The notes below the pieces were generated by a model. That model saw only the letters and a list, made by a program, of their open reading frames with translations, searched no databases and had not been told where the DNA came from. Below are positions 1-11,169 of a stretch of 64,000 bases of DNA, one piece after another. Source of the DNA: Streptococcaceae bacterium ESL0687 (GTDB lineage: Bacteria; Bacillota; Bacilli; Lactobacillales; Streptococcaceae); NCBI GenBank assembly GCA_029392475.1, contig CP113940.1, positions 1,364,001 through 1,428,000 on the forward strand. Reading direction: 5' to 3'. Position 1 is the stretch's first letter. Each line of letters begins with the position of its first letter. A program made the position numbers and the translations under genes.

Positions 1-797
1 GGCATCGACAACCAAATGAATTCCCTTGGTTGGTCGCATCATAGGTTTTACAGGGCGAGTAAAGTTTAGACTTCTTACCTTATCAACCCAGGGACCACCA
101 GTATTAATAACAAGTTTAGCCCTAATTTCAATTACCTGGTCACTCTCCAAATCACGCGCCTTAACGCCGTTTATCTTTTGATTGTCATCATAGGTAAAAC
201 CAACAACCTTCATCCGGCTAATAGCATAAGCCCCGTCTTCAACAGCCTTTTTAATATTTTCAATTACAAGGCGTGCATCATTATTTCTAAAATCAAGATA
301 GACACCTGCACCCTGCAAGCCGTCTTTTTTAATATAAGGCTCACGCTCTAGAACTTCTTCAGGAGTCAAAGTATAGTTTTCATACTTTGTACCGGTAACA
401 TTTGCCAGTCTATCATAAAGATCCATTGCAACCTTAACTGAAAACATATCAAAGGTTGTTGGTCCCTCATCGTCATAGATGGGTAAAAGCATGGGATCAG
501 GTTTGGGAATGTGAGGAGCTATTCTTTGAACAACTGCCCTTTCTCCTACCGTATCTGCAACAACTTCCACATCAAAATTCTTAAGGTAGCGAATTCCACC
601 ATGAACAAGCTTGGTTGATCTTGAAGATGTCCCTTCAGCAAAATCCTGCATTTCAATAATTCCAGTTTTCATCCCAGCTGCCGCTGCCTGAAGGGCAACG
701 CCTGCCCCTGTAATTCCCCCACCAATGATTAATAGGTCAATTTCTTCGCCCTGTATTTTTTTAATTGTCTCTTTTCTAGAATGCTTTGAAAACTCCA

Positions 798-798
<1 letters not shown>
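1..798 (-). CDS. glpO: Alpha-glycerophosphate oxidase, N-terminal 266 codons (cut by window edge)
   Basis: FAD-dependent oxidase that converts glycerol-3-phosphate to dihydroxyacetone phosphate and reduces O2 to H2O2. Translation of the minus strand from the ATG at 798 gives an open frame to the window edge. The dinucleotide-binding motif IIGGGITGAG is near residue 23, followed by GTSSRSTKLVHGGIRYL, typical of the GlpO/GlpD family. The ATG overlaps the glpK stop by one base (TAATG), so the two are translationally coupled: GlpK makes the substrate of GlpO. The C-terminal half lies outside the window. The dehydrogenase GlpD is the close alternative; the oxidase is chosen because lactic acid bacteria carry GlpO next to glpK. 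Confidence 0.9.
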
Positions 799-2363
<1,565 letters not shown>

Positions 2364-2435
2364 CTAAGATTTTTTACCATCAAGATATGGACTGGCCTTA
2401 TCAATTTTTGACAGTTTTTCTATAAAAGTCATATT

Positions 2436-3938
2436 TTACAGGCATCTTCTACTATTCTTATTAAGCTTTATTTCTTCAACTATCCTTTCAATTTGCTTTA
2501 AATCATAATAACTTTCATACTCAGAAAGCCTATAAAGCCTGCACCTGGCCTTAACCTTAAGGAGTTGCCGGCAGGTTATTACCAAATCATAATCTTCTGC
2601 AGGATCATAACTTACAATACTGATTCCTTCCTGGCTGGATCCTAAATTCTTATAAAGGTACTGGCTGTAATTTAAACCAAAAATCGGTAAGCTCCTTTGG
2701 TCAACCCCAATCCGTATGAGTTCACTTACATGAAAGTCAATGAAAGACAAGATATTGATGTAGCTCACTAGTAGGTAGTTTTTTACTCCCATAGAAGCCT
2801 CCCTATCCTTATAGGGTTCAAACTCCTTAAGAGCAATCTCCTGTAAATTACTGGCTAAATGAAATAAATCCCCGTTGATTAGCTCCCCCTGCCTTTTTAA
2901 TAGATTATCCCAGTCATACCTTTCTAGAGATCCGTCAAAAAAGTAAAGCCTGTTACTACTTTTGGCCAGATAAAAACCTACCTGCTTTTCAAGATCAAGG
3001 GAAATTCTCTTACTGGGATAATTCTTTAAAATATATTCCCTAATATAGACATCAAGCATGGCCGTGGGTAATCTCTTACTCCTTAAAAGCTCATAGCTAT
3101 ACTGCCTGCTTTCATTTAAAATCCCCAAGGAGTTAACAAAGGCATAAAGGGCCAGACTTTCAAAGTCCAAATTCTTGTAATTAAAATTTTTAACATAGGA
3201 CTCGGTAAATGCCTTAATATCCTGGTAGAGTTTATCCATCTGAAAAATCTGATAGCGCCTTTTTACTCTAAGTTCCCTAGCACCTACCTGACGTGACCTT
3301 AGCCGGCTAATTTCCAGCCAAATCAAAAGCCTGTCTTCAAGATCTAAACTTGTTTCCTCAACCAAGAGACTGGTCAAAAAACTTCTGGCAACCTGCCTTG
3401 ATCTAGCCCCTGGGAAGTACTTTTCAGAAAAAGAGGTCGAATTTTGATACATGTACTCAAGAACCAGAAAGTAAAAATAGCGAATCTGAAGTTCCTCCCC
3501 TTGGAGGATTCCATTTTTAATAGATAAACCAAATTCCTCCAAAAGATGGTTAACTCTTTTTATCCGCCTAAAAACAGAGGACTCACTAATGGAAAACTTC
3601 TGACTTAAGTAAAGGATGGAGATTTTTCGCCTCAAAAGAAGTTTTCTTAGAAGGTTAAACTCCAAACTATCCTTCAAGTAATAGGCTATGACACGGTCCA
3701 AATTTAAACCACTTGGTAAATAAAGCCTTAAAATTCCTTCGTCAGAAGTAATTTTAATCTGCTCACCTGCTGAAATCTTAAGCTCTGAAAGCTCCCTCAT
3801 GTAAAGTTTAAGAGTATTGATAGAAAGCTTAAGATGATGGCTTAATTGACTCAGGCTAACATTTTCATTTAAAATCAGGTAACGCAAAAGCTCAATTTTA
3901 GCCTTCTCCCTTTTGTCTAGTAATTCTTCTGCCCTCAT
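2436..3938 (-). CDS. Mga-family transcriptional regulator
   Basis: A 500-residue regulator with two N-terminal helix-turn-helix regions (about residues 5-60, and 95-145 with KISILYLSQKFSISESSVFRR), then a long helical PRD-like region and a C-terminal alpha/beta part, the layout of the Mga/AtxA/MgaSpn group. The open frame extends 24 codons upstream, but the ATG at 3938 is preceded by a GAGGGAG ribosome site at good spacing and begins MRAEELLDKREK, so I chose it. It lies just upstream of glpK on the same strand, so glycerol genes are plausible targets, but nothing in the sequence proves this. Its function is predicted from architecture only. Confidence 0.75.
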   Translation of the reverse strand: MRAEELLDKREKAKIELLRYLILNENVSLSQLSHHLKLSINTLKLYMRELSELKISAGEQIKITSDEGILRLYLPSGLNLDRVIAYYLKDSLEFNLLRKLLLRRKISILYLSQKFSISESSVFRRIKRVNHLLEEFGLSIKNGILQGEELQIRYFYFLVLEYMYQNSTSFSEKYFPGARSRQVARSFLTSLLVEETSLDLEDRLLIWLEISRLRSRQVGARELRVKRRYQIFQMDKLYQDIKAFTESYVKNFNYKNLDFESLALYAFVNSLGILNESRQYSYELLRSKRLPTAMLDVYIREYILKNYPSKRISLDLEKQVGFYLAKSSNRLYFFDGSLERYDWDNLLKRQGELINGDLFHLASNLQEIALKEFEPYKDREASMGVKNYLLVSYINILSFIDFHVSELIRIGVDQRSLPIFGLNYSQYLYKNLGSSQEGISIVSYDPAEDYDLVITCRQLLKVKARCRLYRLSEYESYYDLKQIERIVEEIKLNKNSRRCL

Positions 3939-4023
3939 GTAATCTCCCTCACACTTAAGATTTTCTATCTCAAGCATATAAGTATTTGGAAATACTGTCA
4001 AAAATTTCACCAGTCTATAAAAT

Positions 4024-4053
4024 AAAAAAACAGGATTTTAGTCCTGTTTTTTT
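4024..4053 (-). terminator. Rho-independent terminator of the metal regulator gene
   Basis: CAGGA (4031-4035) and TCCTG (4042-4046) form a stem flanked by A-run and T-run on the two sides, so it could work in both directions. It overlaps the stop codon of the DtxR-family gene. Confidence 0.8.
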
Positions 4054-4703
4054 GCATCTTTAATGGCATATATTTTATGGGCAAAGTCATCGCTCAAAAG
4101 TAGCCTGCTAGCCTTTGATTCAATCATAATTCGATCATCTTCCTTGACCAGATCAATTTCCTGATTAAGCTTCAAATGATTTTCTTCAACAAATTCCAAA
4201 AGAGAATTTGAATCATCAAATCTTTTTATAAGAAGACGGTCACCATTATCAAAGTCAGCCAGAGATTCTGTATATTCTTCGTAGATAACTCGGTCCTTAT
4301 TGATTAAACTTCCGTGGGGGCAGGTTGTTGGATGACCTAAAAAGTCATAGAGACGATGAAAGAAGTCTGGATCCTTGACATGTTCCAGCTCCTCAGCAAG
4401 ATTGTGGACCTCTCTTAGAGAATAACCCAGTTTATCATACAAAAATCTTTCAAAAATACGGTGATTCCTAATGATTCTTGCCGTATCTTCTGCCCCTTTT
4501 TCCGTGAGGATGGCACCCTTATAAGGTGTATAGCTTATGTAATCTTTTTCCGCTAACTTTAAAAGCATCTCAGATACTGACGGAGGAGAAACCTTTAATT
4601 TTTGTGAAAGTACCTTGTTGGATACATGACTATGAAGTCCTCCATTTTGATACATAACCTTTAGGTAATCTTCCTGATTAGCGTTATTTACATGTTTCTT
4701 CAT
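4038..4703 (-). CDS. DtxR/MntR-family metalloregulator
   Basis: Metal-dependent repressor of 221 residues. An N-terminal winged helix (about 1-65, with LSQKLKVSPPSVSEMLLKL) is followed by the metal-binding and dimerisation domain (NHRIFERFLYDKLGY, EELEHVKD) and a C-terminal FeoA/SH3-like region (about 150-220). This is the length and layout of the streptococcal Mn/Fe regulators ScaR, SloR and MtsR. It lies just downstream of the metal ABC importer on the same strand, with its own likely extended -10 (TGGTAAAAT) upstream. It probably represses the importer through the palindrome at 7371-7390 when Mn or Fe is sufficient. Which metal it senses cannot be read from sequence. Confidence 0.9.
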   Translation of the reverse strand: MKKHVNNANQEDYLKVMYQNGGLHSHVSNKVLSQKLKVSPPSVSEMLLKLAEKDYISYTPYKGAILTEKGAEDTARIIRNHRIFERFLYDKLGYSLREVHNLAEELEHVKDPDFFHRLYDFLGHPTTCPHGSLINKDRVIYEEYTESLADFDNGDRLLIKRFDDSNSLLEFVEENHLKLNQEIDLVKEDDRIMIESKASRLLLSDDFAHKIYAIKDAKKQD

Positions 4704-4791
4704 CTATCTACCCATCCTCTCTTCCCTCAATTTTACCATTATTTTTGATATTTGCTGAGAAAAATAGATATTTTAAGTAAATTTCAAAGAC

Positions 4792-5706
4792 TTATTTTAA
4801 GCCCTCATAGATCTTATTAATATTCCACTCCATCATTTCATAGTAGCTGTCTCCCTTTTGGCCTTCCTTGGCTAGAGAATCTGTAAATAGCTTGGAAGCA
4901 ATCTTGCGACCTGTGTTTCTTGCAACAGCCTCCATGGTTTTAGGTGAAACACTTGTTTCAACAAAAAGGGCTGGAACATTACGGTCCTTAACAATATCAT
5001 CAATCCTTACCATCTGCTCAGGTGTACCTTGATTATCGGTGTTAATTTCCCAAATATATTCAGCATCCATCCCGTAGCGTTTAGCAAAGTATTTAAAGGC
5101 ACCTTCACTGGTTACAAGAACTCGTCTTTCTTCAGGAATTTCAAGTAATTTTTTAGCCCCTTCTTCATCCAATTTTTGCAATTTAGCTATGTAGCTTGCG
5201 GCATTTTTTTCATATACATCCTTGTTTTTAGCATCATACGAAACCAGCTGATCCTTGATATTTTCAACGTATTTTATTCCATTTTGAATATTAAGCCAGG
5301 CATGAGGATCTTCTGTCTTTTCACTTGAATCTTCAGTCAAATAAAGTGGAGTTACTCCCATTGTCAGCTCATAGGCGCGGTCTTCCTTCCTTGAATTAAC
5401 AAGCATCTTTTCAAACCAACCCTTGGCAGTCTCCAGGTTAAAGCCGTTATAAAAAACTAGATCAGCCTTATCCATCTTCTTACTATCCTCAGGTGTTGGC
5501 TCATATGAATGAGGGTCAACTCCAACAGGAACAATATTATTTACCTCAACCTTATCTCCTCCAACATTTTTAACCATGTCACCTATGATGGAATAAGAAG
5601 CCACAACATTTATCTTGTCACTACTTGTATCCTTATCTTTGGAACAAGCAGATAAACCAATAAGGGAAATCAGGGCTAATCCCAGGTAACTTAATTTTTT
5701 AAACAT
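4792..5706 (-). CDS. Metal ABC transporter substrate-binding lipoprotein (Mn/Fe type)
   Basis: Surface receptor that delivers metal to the adjacent permease. Residues 1-21 form a lipoprotein signal ending in LIGLSAC, with Cys21 as lipidation site. The mature part is a cluster A-I binding protein with metal-ligand motifs VDPHSYEP (His66) and EDPHAWL, plus the conserved glutamate in LVTSEGAF and a C-terminal aspartate in KLFTDSLA. There is no His-rich loop, so it is more like PsaA/MtsA/ScaA than a zinc-specific AdcA. The ATG overlaps the permease stop by one base. It is the third gene of an ATPase-permease-receptor operon, the psaBCA order. Confidence 0.92.
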   Translation of the reverse strand: MFKKLSYLGLALISLIGLSACSKDKDTSSDKINVVASYSIIGDMVKNVGGDKVEVNNIVPVGVDPHSYEPTPEDSKKMDKADLVFYNGFNLETAKGWFEKMLVNSRKEDRAYELTMGVTPLYLTEDSSEKTEDPHAWLNIQNGIKYVENIKDQLVSYDAKNKDVYEKNAASYIAKLQKLDEEGAKKLLEIPEERRVLVTSEGAFKYFAKRYGMDAEYIWEINTDNQGTPEQMVRIDDIVKDRNVPALFVETSVSPKTMEAVARNTGRKIASKLFTDSLAKEGQKGDSYYEMMEWNINKIYEGLK

Positions 5707-6581
5707 TATTTTTTACTCCTTTTTGCATTCAATAAATTAGCTAAACCAGTTGAACTGATAAAATTATTTTTCGGTGAAAATAGAAACGAAATCATAAAAA
5801 CAAGGGATCCAATCAAAACAATTGTTGCACTTGTTGGCAGATTATAGTGGAAACTTATAAAGACTCCTACCAGTCCATAAAGAACTCCTAGCAAGGCTGA
5901 GACAAAGATCATCTTAGACAAGTGTTTTGTCCATAAATAGGCCGTTGATGAAGGGATGACAAGCATGGCAACGACAAGAACAATCCCAACTTCTGAAAGT
6001 GACGACACAGTAAAAATCGTTAGAAGAAACATGAGAAGATAGTGGTAAAAGTCATTTTTTAGACCGTAGGCCTTAGAAATAACCGGATCAAAACTTGTAA
6101 TTAGAAGCTCCTTGTAGAATAAGGAAATGATAAGAATTACTAGAAACATGAGAACTATCGATTGGAGAATTTCATTGGGAGTAACTGCTAAAATATTTCC
6201 AAAAAGCACGTGGTTCAAATCAACCCCACTTTTTAAATTACTTATCAGAACAATTCCCAAGGCAAAAAATGATGAAAGAACAACCCCAATAGCCGTATCA
6301 GCCTTAATCTTACTTTTCTTACTAATGAATTCAATTAACATTGCTGCTAGAATTCCAAAGATACTTGCTCCTATTAAGGCATTGATTCCTAGCATATAAG
6401 AAACAGCCACACCAGGCAAAACTGCGTGCGAGAGGGCGTCTCCCATTAAGGAAAGCTGCCTTAAGACAATAAAGCTTCCTAAAATTCCAGACACTATGCC
6501 CAAGCTAACAGATGTAATCAGGGCATTGGTCATACTTACTGGTAGATTTAGAAAATCGGCCAACCAAAATAAAATATCCAC
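5706..6581 (-). CDS. Metal ABC transporter permease (Mn/Fe/Zn family)
   Basis: Integral membrane channel subunit of 291 residues with about eight hydrophobic segments, beginning with FLNLPVSMTNALITSVSLGIVSGI... of the ABC-3 family. The conserved cytoplasmic segment GDALSHAVLPGVAVSY, where the permease contacts the ATPase, is at about residues 47-62. It starts with GTG overlapping the stop of the ATPase gene and ends one base into the receptor gene, so the three genes form one translationally coupled operon. The C-terminal tail is basic and cytoplasmic. Confidence 0.93.
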   Translation of the reverse strand: MDILFWLADFLNLPVSMTNALITSVSLGIVSGILGSFIVLRQLSLMGDALSHAVLPGVAVSYMLGINALIGASIFGILAAMLIEFISKKSKIKADTAIGVVLSSFFALGIVLISNLKSGVDLNHVLFGNILAVTPNEILQSIVLMFLVILIISLFYKELLITSFDPVISKAYGLKNDFYHYLLMFLLTIFTVSSLSEVGIVLVVAMLVIPSSTAYLWTKHLSKMIFVSALLGVLYGLVGVFISFHYNLPTSATIVLIGSLVFMISFLFSPKNNFISSTGLANLLNAKRSKK

Positions 6582-7318
6582 TAGTCTTTTACTCCTTTCA
6601 AGTCAAGATTTAAAAGAACTTGCCCGTAGGCTTGTCCAATCATATCCCTGGTGAAAATTTCAGATACCGGGCCAGCTCCCACCAGCTCCTGATTGATAAT
6701 GATTAGATTATCAAAATAATCTTCCACCTTGTTAAGATCATGGTGGACTGTTAGAATCGTTTTCCCTTTAGCCTTTAAGTCACTTATGATATCAATGATT
6801 ATTTTCTCACTTACCATATCAATCCCTACAAAGGGCTCGTCCAAGAAGTAATAATCAGCCTCTTGAGCCAAGGCTCTTGCGATGAAAACCCTTTGAAGCT
6901 GACCTCCTGAAAGACTAGATAGGGGAGCATCCTTGTAGTCTACTAGACCCACTTCTTCTAAAGATTTAAGGGCTAACCCCTTCTCCCAAACGCCAGGTCT
7001 TTTAAAAAGTGGTAGCTTGGGATAGGTTCCTGTTAGAATTACCTCAAAAACTGTAATTGGAAATGACAAATCAATCTCACTTCTTTGGGGAACATAGGCA
7101 ATATTTCTCTTCAAGGATAAAATGTCCCGGTCATTGAAGTAACTACTTCCCCCAGTTTTTTTTACCAGTCCCAAAAGAGCCTTTAGAAAAGTCGATTTCC
7201 CGGCTCCATTAGGGCCAATTATCCCAATCGATGTTCCCAAGGCATCAATTTCAAAGTTGATGTCCTTTAAGGCCTCCTTACCTCCGTAAGCGACCCCTAA
7301 TCCCTTTACTTTAAACAT
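6581..7318 (-). CDS. Metal ABC transporter ATP-binding protein
   Basis: The 245-residue ATPase of the metal importer and first gene of the operon. Walker A is GPNGAGKST near residue 36, the signature motif is LSGGQLQRVFIARAL at about 136-150, Walker B is YYFLDEP, and the H-loop is LTVHHDL. The start is ATG with a GAGAGG ribosome site 5 bases upstream. The next 140 bases upstream hold two palindromes suited to a DtxR-family repressor. Order and spacing match psaB in pneumococcus. Confidence 0.93.
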   Translation of the reverse strand: MFKVKGLGVAYGGKEALKDINFEIDALGTSIGIIGPNGAGKSTFLKALLGLVKKTGGSSYFNDRDILSLKRNIAYVPQRSEIDLSFPITVFEVILTGTYPKLPLFKRPGVWEKGLALKSLEEVGLVDYKDAPLSSLSGGQLQRVFIARALAQEADYYFLDEPFVGIDMVSEKIIIDIISDLKAKGKTILTVHHDLNKVEDYFDNLIIINQELVGAGPVSEIFTRDMIGQAYGQVLLNLDLKGVKD

Positions 7319-7370
7319 AAAAACCTCTCTTATTTTTTGATTTTAAATATTTTATAATAATTACTTTGTT

Positions 7371-7412
7371 AATTTAGTTTAACCTAAATTTTATTTTTAG
7401 GCAAGCCTTAAA
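7371..7412 (-). promoter_or_regulatory. Operator-like palindromes for a DtxR/MntR-family repressor
   Basis: AATTTAGTTTAACCTAAATT (7371-7390) has perfect 7-base arms AATTTAG/CTAAATT and resembles the DtxR/IdeR box (TTAGGTTAGNCTAACCTAA). A second weaker palindrome with AGGC-AA-GCCT (core 7399-7408) lies just beyond. Both are upstream of the metal-importer operon whose last neighbour encodes a DtxR-family protein. The assignment is from motif and context; binding is untested. Confidence 0.6.
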
Positions 7413-7421
7413 TATTAAATA

Positions 7422-7451
7422 ATAAAAAAGTAATGAGCCTAAGCTCATCAC
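7422..7451 (-). terminator. Terminator after pdhD
   Basis: On the minus strand GTGATGAGC-TTAG-GCTCATTAC (9 pairs, one G-U) is followed by TTTTTTATT, immediately after the pdhD stop. It closes the lplA-pdh operon. Confidence 0.85.
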
Positions 7452-7457
7452 TTCTTC

Positions 7458-8870
7458 TTAAATATGAATTGGGAGACCGTCTGCAAGTTCACTTGTATCC
7501 ATGATTGCTTCACCCAAGGTTGGATGAGGGTGGATGGTCATTGAAATATCCTCACTAGTTAGGCCATTTTCAATAGCTAAAGAGAACTCACTAATTAAGT
7601 CACTTGCCCCAGGACCTGCAATTTGAGCTCCAATGATGACATGTTCCTTCTTGTCACTTACAATTCGTACAAAACCATTTGTTTCATTCATGGTAATGGC
7701 GCGTCCATTAGCTGCAAAGGGGAATTTTGAAACTAAAACATCAAGTCCCTTTTCCTTGGCACTCTCAGGAGTTTCACCCATGGTCGCAAGTTCAGGATCA
7801 CAATAGGCAACAGCTGGAATAGCTACTGCACAGTTTGTAAAGTCTTCTCCTGCAACAACTGCTGCTGCAACTTTTGCTTCATAACTTGCCTTATGAGCAA
7901 GCATTGGTCCTTCAACAATATCACCGATGGCATAGATATGAGGAACACTTGACTGCTGGCGGTTATTGACAATGATTTGACCACGATCAGTAAGTTTCAC
8001 ATCTGTATTATTGAGACCCACCTCATCAGTATTAGGGCGACGACCAACAGAAACTAGACAGTAGTCAGCTTCAATTGTTTCTTCTTTCCCGTCAACCTCA
8101 TAGGTAACCTTAACAGAATTTTCATCCTGCTCTGATTTTTTAGCCATGGCATTGGTTATGACCTTAATGCCTTTTTTAGTAAACTGCTTAAGGGCTACAT
8201 CAATCATCTCTTGGTCAAAACCATTTAAAATATGTGGTAATCCTTCAAGAATTATAACCTCAGAACCTAGATTGGCATAGGCACCTGCAAGTTCTGAACC
8301 GATAACCCCTCCACCAATAATAATAAGTCTTTTTGGAACCTCTGGAAGAGATAGGGCACCTGTTGAATTCACCACTCGACCTTCAAATTTGAAGTTTGGA
8401 ATTTCAATCGGACGGCTTCCAGTAGCCACAATACATGACTTGAATTCAAGTAGATGAGAATCGTCACCTGAGATAACATTTAGGACTTGATTATCGTTAA
8501 AGCGTGCTTCCCCTCTAAGGATTTCTACCTTATTCTTTTTAAGAAGCATCTCAACTCCACTAGTTAGAGTTTTAACGACTTTTTCATCCTTCCACTTCTG
8601 AGTTTCCTGCCAATCAAGGGTTGCACCCTTTGAATGAACTCCCATAATTTTTTTCTCATCGTGGATTTGATCATAGTAGGCATGACCTGCATTAATTAAA
8701 GCCTTTGACGGGATACAACCTACATTTAGGCAGACCCCACCAATGCTATCACGCTCAACTACAACGACTTTTTGTCCTAATTCAGCTGCACGGATGGCCG
8801 CAACATAACCTCCAGGGCCACTTCCAATAACAACTAAATCAACACTTTTTGCTTGAGAACCTACAACCAT
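7458..8870 (-). CDS. pdhD: Dihydrolipoyl dehydrogenase (E3 of pyruvate dehydrogenase)
   Basis: Reoxidises the dihydrolipoyl arm of E2 with FAD and passes electrons to NAD+. The 470-residue protein has the FAD motif VVIGSGPGGYVAAIRAAE near residue 13, the redox-active disulfide CLNVGC at about 47-52, the NAD motif IIIGGGVIGSE near 185, and the C-terminal catalytic HPHPTLGEA. It starts directly with the FAD domain, so it lacks the N-terminal lipoyl domain found in some streptococcal E3 proteins. It is the last gene of the operon and lies three bases after pdhC. Confidence 0.95.
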   Translation of the reverse strand: MVVGSQAKSVDLVVIGSGPGGYVAAIRAAELGQKVVVVERDSIGGVCLNVGCIPSKALINAGHAYYDQIHDEKKIMGVHSKGATLDWQETQKWKDEKVVKTLTSGVEMLLKKNKVEILRGEARFNDNQVLNVISGDDSHLLEFKSCIVATGSRPIEIPNFKFEGRVVNSTGALSLPEVPKRLIIIGGGVIGSELAGAYANLGSEVIILEGLPHILNGFDQEMIDVALKQFTKKGIKVITNAMAKKSEQDENSVKVTYEVDGKEETIEADYCLVSVGRRPNTDEVGLNNTDVKLTDRGQIIVNNRQQSSVPHIYAIGDIVEGPMLAHKASYEAKVAAAVVAGEDFTNCAVAIPAVAYCDPELATMGETPESAKEKGLDVLVSKFPFAANGRAITMNETNGFVRIVSDKKEHVIIGAQIAGPGASDLISEFSLAIENGLTSEDISMTIHPHPTLGEAIMDTSELADGLPIHI

Positions 8871-8873
8871 TTA

Positions 8874-10196
8874 TTAAACCTCCATCAGCATGTAGTTAGG
8901 ATCAGCAAGTAATTTTTTCAAATAATTTATAGCTGATTGGGCTAACATTCCATCAATTAACCTGTGGTCAAATGAAAGAGATAATTTCATCATATTACCA
9001 ACAACAATTTCACCCTCTTCATTGACAATTGGTTCCTTAGCAATTGTTCCAAGACCTAGAATAGCTGATTCATTAACGTTGATAACTGGAGTAAACCAGT
9101 TTCCACGGGCTGAACCAATATTTGAAATGGTAATTGTTGATCCACTTGATACGTCAGGTGTTAACTTACCGTCACGGGCTCTAGTTGCAAGGTCTGCAAT
9201 TTCACTGGCAATACTTAAGATTGACTTGCTGTCTGCATTTTTAACAACTGGAACAAAAAGACCACTTGGAGTATCAACTGCAATTCCAACATTAATAGCA
9301 TCTGGATACACAATTTCAGATTTAGCCATATCCACATGAGCATTTAAGTCTGGGAATTTCTTAGCCATAGCTGCTAGAGCTTTGGTTACATAAGCAAGAT
9401 AGGTTAATTTTACCCCGTCTTTTGCAGCTACTTCCTTGAAGTTTGACCTGTGTTCCATAAGTTTTGTAACTTCAACCTCTTCAAAGAGAGTAACATGAGG
9501 AACTTCTTGTTTTTGACTAACCATGTTCCTAGCAATAGCTTTTCTGATAGGGGTCATTGGAACTCTACCCTCTTTCGAAGGAGCCTGCGGAACTTGTGCT
9601 TGACCAGTAGGACTAGCAGGAGCTTGCGGGTTAACAGCTTCTGGAGAAACCTGAGCTTGAGGCGCCTCTGGAGCTACTTGACCATTATCCTTAAAGTTTC
9701 TAACATCATTTAGGGTAACTTGACCGTGGCGACCAGTCGCAGGAACCTTGGTTAAATCAATACCATTAATTCGAGCAAGTCTTCTAACCGAAGGCATGGC
9801 CCTAATTTTTCCATCAATTACAGGAGCTCCAATTTTTTGAACAGGAGCTGCTTCTACTTGGGGTTGTGCTGGGGCCTGTGGTGCTTCAACCGGTGCTTCT
9901 TCTACTTGAGGAGCTTGTGCTTGTGCAGGGCTTTCTGCGCCAGCTGCAGCACCACTTCCGTCCCCGTCAAATTCCACCAGAGGAGCTCCAACTTCAACAA
10001 CAGTTCCAGGCTCAACAAATAGTTTTGTTACCTTTCCACTGTAAGGTGAGAGGATTTCCTGAAGTAACTTGTCATTTTGTACTTCTGCAAGAGTATCATC
10101 TTCTTTGACCTGATCACCAACTTTTACAGACCATGACGCAATCTCACCTTCGTGCATTCCCTCACCGACATCGGGCATTCTAAAAATCTCAGTCAT
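8874..10196 (-). CDS. pdhC: Dihydrolipoamide acetyltransferase (E2 of pyruvate dehydrogenase)
   Basis: Core of the complex; moves the acetyl group from E1 to CoA. One lipoyl domain (residues 1-78, with lysine in VQNDKLLQE) is followed by an Ala/Pro/Gln-rich flexible linker, a peripheral-subunit-binding domain ([16 protein letters not shown], about 133-170), a second linker and the catalytic domain ending with the active-site motif SFDHRLIDG. The ATG at 10196 is preferred to the TTG nine bases earlier because it begins [13 protein letters not shown], the conserved start of the lipoyl domain, and sits about 10 bases after AAGGAG. It overlaps the end of pdhB by 8 bases. Confidence 0.95.
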   Translation of the reverse strand: MTEIFRMPDVGEGMHEGEIASWSVKVGDQVKEDDTLAEVQNDKLLQEILSPYSGKVTKLFVEPGTVVEVGAPLVEFDGDGSGAAAGAESPAQAQAPQVEEAPVEAPQAPAQPQVEAAPVQKIGAPVIDGKIRAMPSVRRLARINGIDLTKVPATGRHGQVTLNDVRNFKDNGQVAPEAPQAQVSPEAVNPQAPASPTGQAQVPQAPSKEGRVPMTPIRKAIARNMVSQKQEVPHVTLFEEVEVTKLMEHRSNFKEVAAKDGVKLTYLAYVTKALAAMAKKFPDLNAHVDMAKSEIVYPDAINVGIAVDTPSGLFVPVVKNADSKSILSIASEIADLATRARDGKLTPDVSSGSTITISNIGSARGNWFTPVINVNESAILGLGTIAKEPIVNEEGEIVVGNMMKLSLSFDHRLIDGMLAQSAINYLKKLLADPNYMLMEV

Positions 10197-11169
10197 ATTC
10201 CACAATCTCCTTAACTTTTGCTACAACATCATCCACCTGTGGTAACCAGTCGTTTTCTGCCATTGAGAATGGGTAAACACTGTCTGGTGCTGAAACACGA
10301 CCAATTGGTGCCTTAAGACTTAGGATGAAACGCTCACTAATTTCAGCCATAATGTTACTTGCAATTCCTGCCTGCCTTTGAGCCTCTTGGGCTACAACAA
10401 CACGACCTGTTTTTTCAACACTCTTACCGATTGTTTCAACATCAATCGGTGAAACAGTTCTAAGGTCGATAACCTCAACAGAAATTCCTTCTTTTTCAAG
10501 ATTTTCAGCGGCCTTGAGGCAGTTACCAACCATTCCACCATAGGTAACAACAGTTATGTCACTTCCTTCACGAGCAACAGCTGCCTTATCTAAAGGTGTT
10601 GTGTAATATCCTTCTGGTACTTCCGCCTTAATTGAACGGTAAAGTTTTAAGTTTTCAAGGAAGATGACTGGGTCATTTGACTCAATAGAAGCAAGTAAAA
10701 GTCCCTTAGCATCAGCTGGATTACTTGGCATAACCACTCTTAAACCAGGAGTTTGAGCCATTAGACCTTCCAGGTTGTCTGCGTGCATTTCAGGGGTATG
10801 AGTACCACCTCCATAAGGAGAGCGGACAACAATTGGGAATTGTTTGGTTGAGCTGAAACGGAACCTATTTCTAGCCATTTGAGCTGCAATTGAATCCATT
10901 ACCTCAAAGATAAATCCAAAGAATTGAATTTCCATAACAGGACGGAAATCTTCTGTTGCAAGACCAATCGCCATCCCACCAATGGCACTTTCTGCTAGAG
11001 GAGTATTGAAGACACGGTCTTTTCCGTACTTGGCATTAAGTCCTTCAGTAGCCCTAAAAACTCCACCATTTTCACCAACGTCTTCACCAAAAACAAGGAC
11101 ATTTTCGTCCCTTTCTAAGGCAAGATCAAGTGCTTCTGTGATAGCTGCAATATAAGTTTTTACTGCCAT
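10189..11169 (-). CDS. pdhB: Pyruvate dehydrogenase E1 component, beta subunit
   Basis: Pairs with PdhA to decarboxylate pyruvate on thiamine diphosphate and acetylate the lipoyl arm. The 326-residue protein has the family pattern [23 protein letters not shown] at the start, RSPYGGG near residue 128, and the C-terminal transketolase domain with [11 protein letters not shown]. It starts one base after the pdhA stop and overlaps pdhC, so E1 and E2 are coupled. Confidence 0.95.
   Translation of the reverse strand: MAVKTYIAAITEALDLALERDENVLVFGEDVGENGGVFRATEGLNAKYGKDRVFNTPLAESAIGGMAIGLATEDFRPVMEIQFFGFIFEVMDSIAAQMARNRFRFSSTKQFPIVVRSPYGGGTHTPEMHADNLEGLMAQTPGLRVVMPSNPADAKGLLLASIESNDPVIFLENLKLYRSIKAEVPEGYYTTPLDKAAVAREGSDITVVTYGGMVGNCLKAAENLEKEGISVEVIDLRTVSPIDVETIGKSVEKTGRVVVAQEAQRQAGIASNIMAEISERFILSLKAPIGRVSAPDSVYPFSMAENDWLPQVDDVVAKVKEIVEYD

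Noticed and set aside
8874-10196. Alternating open frames on the plus strand within pdhC
   Set aside because: They follow from the biased codon use and Ala/Pro/Gln-rich linkers of pdhC on the other strand; none has a ribosome site or recognisable motif.
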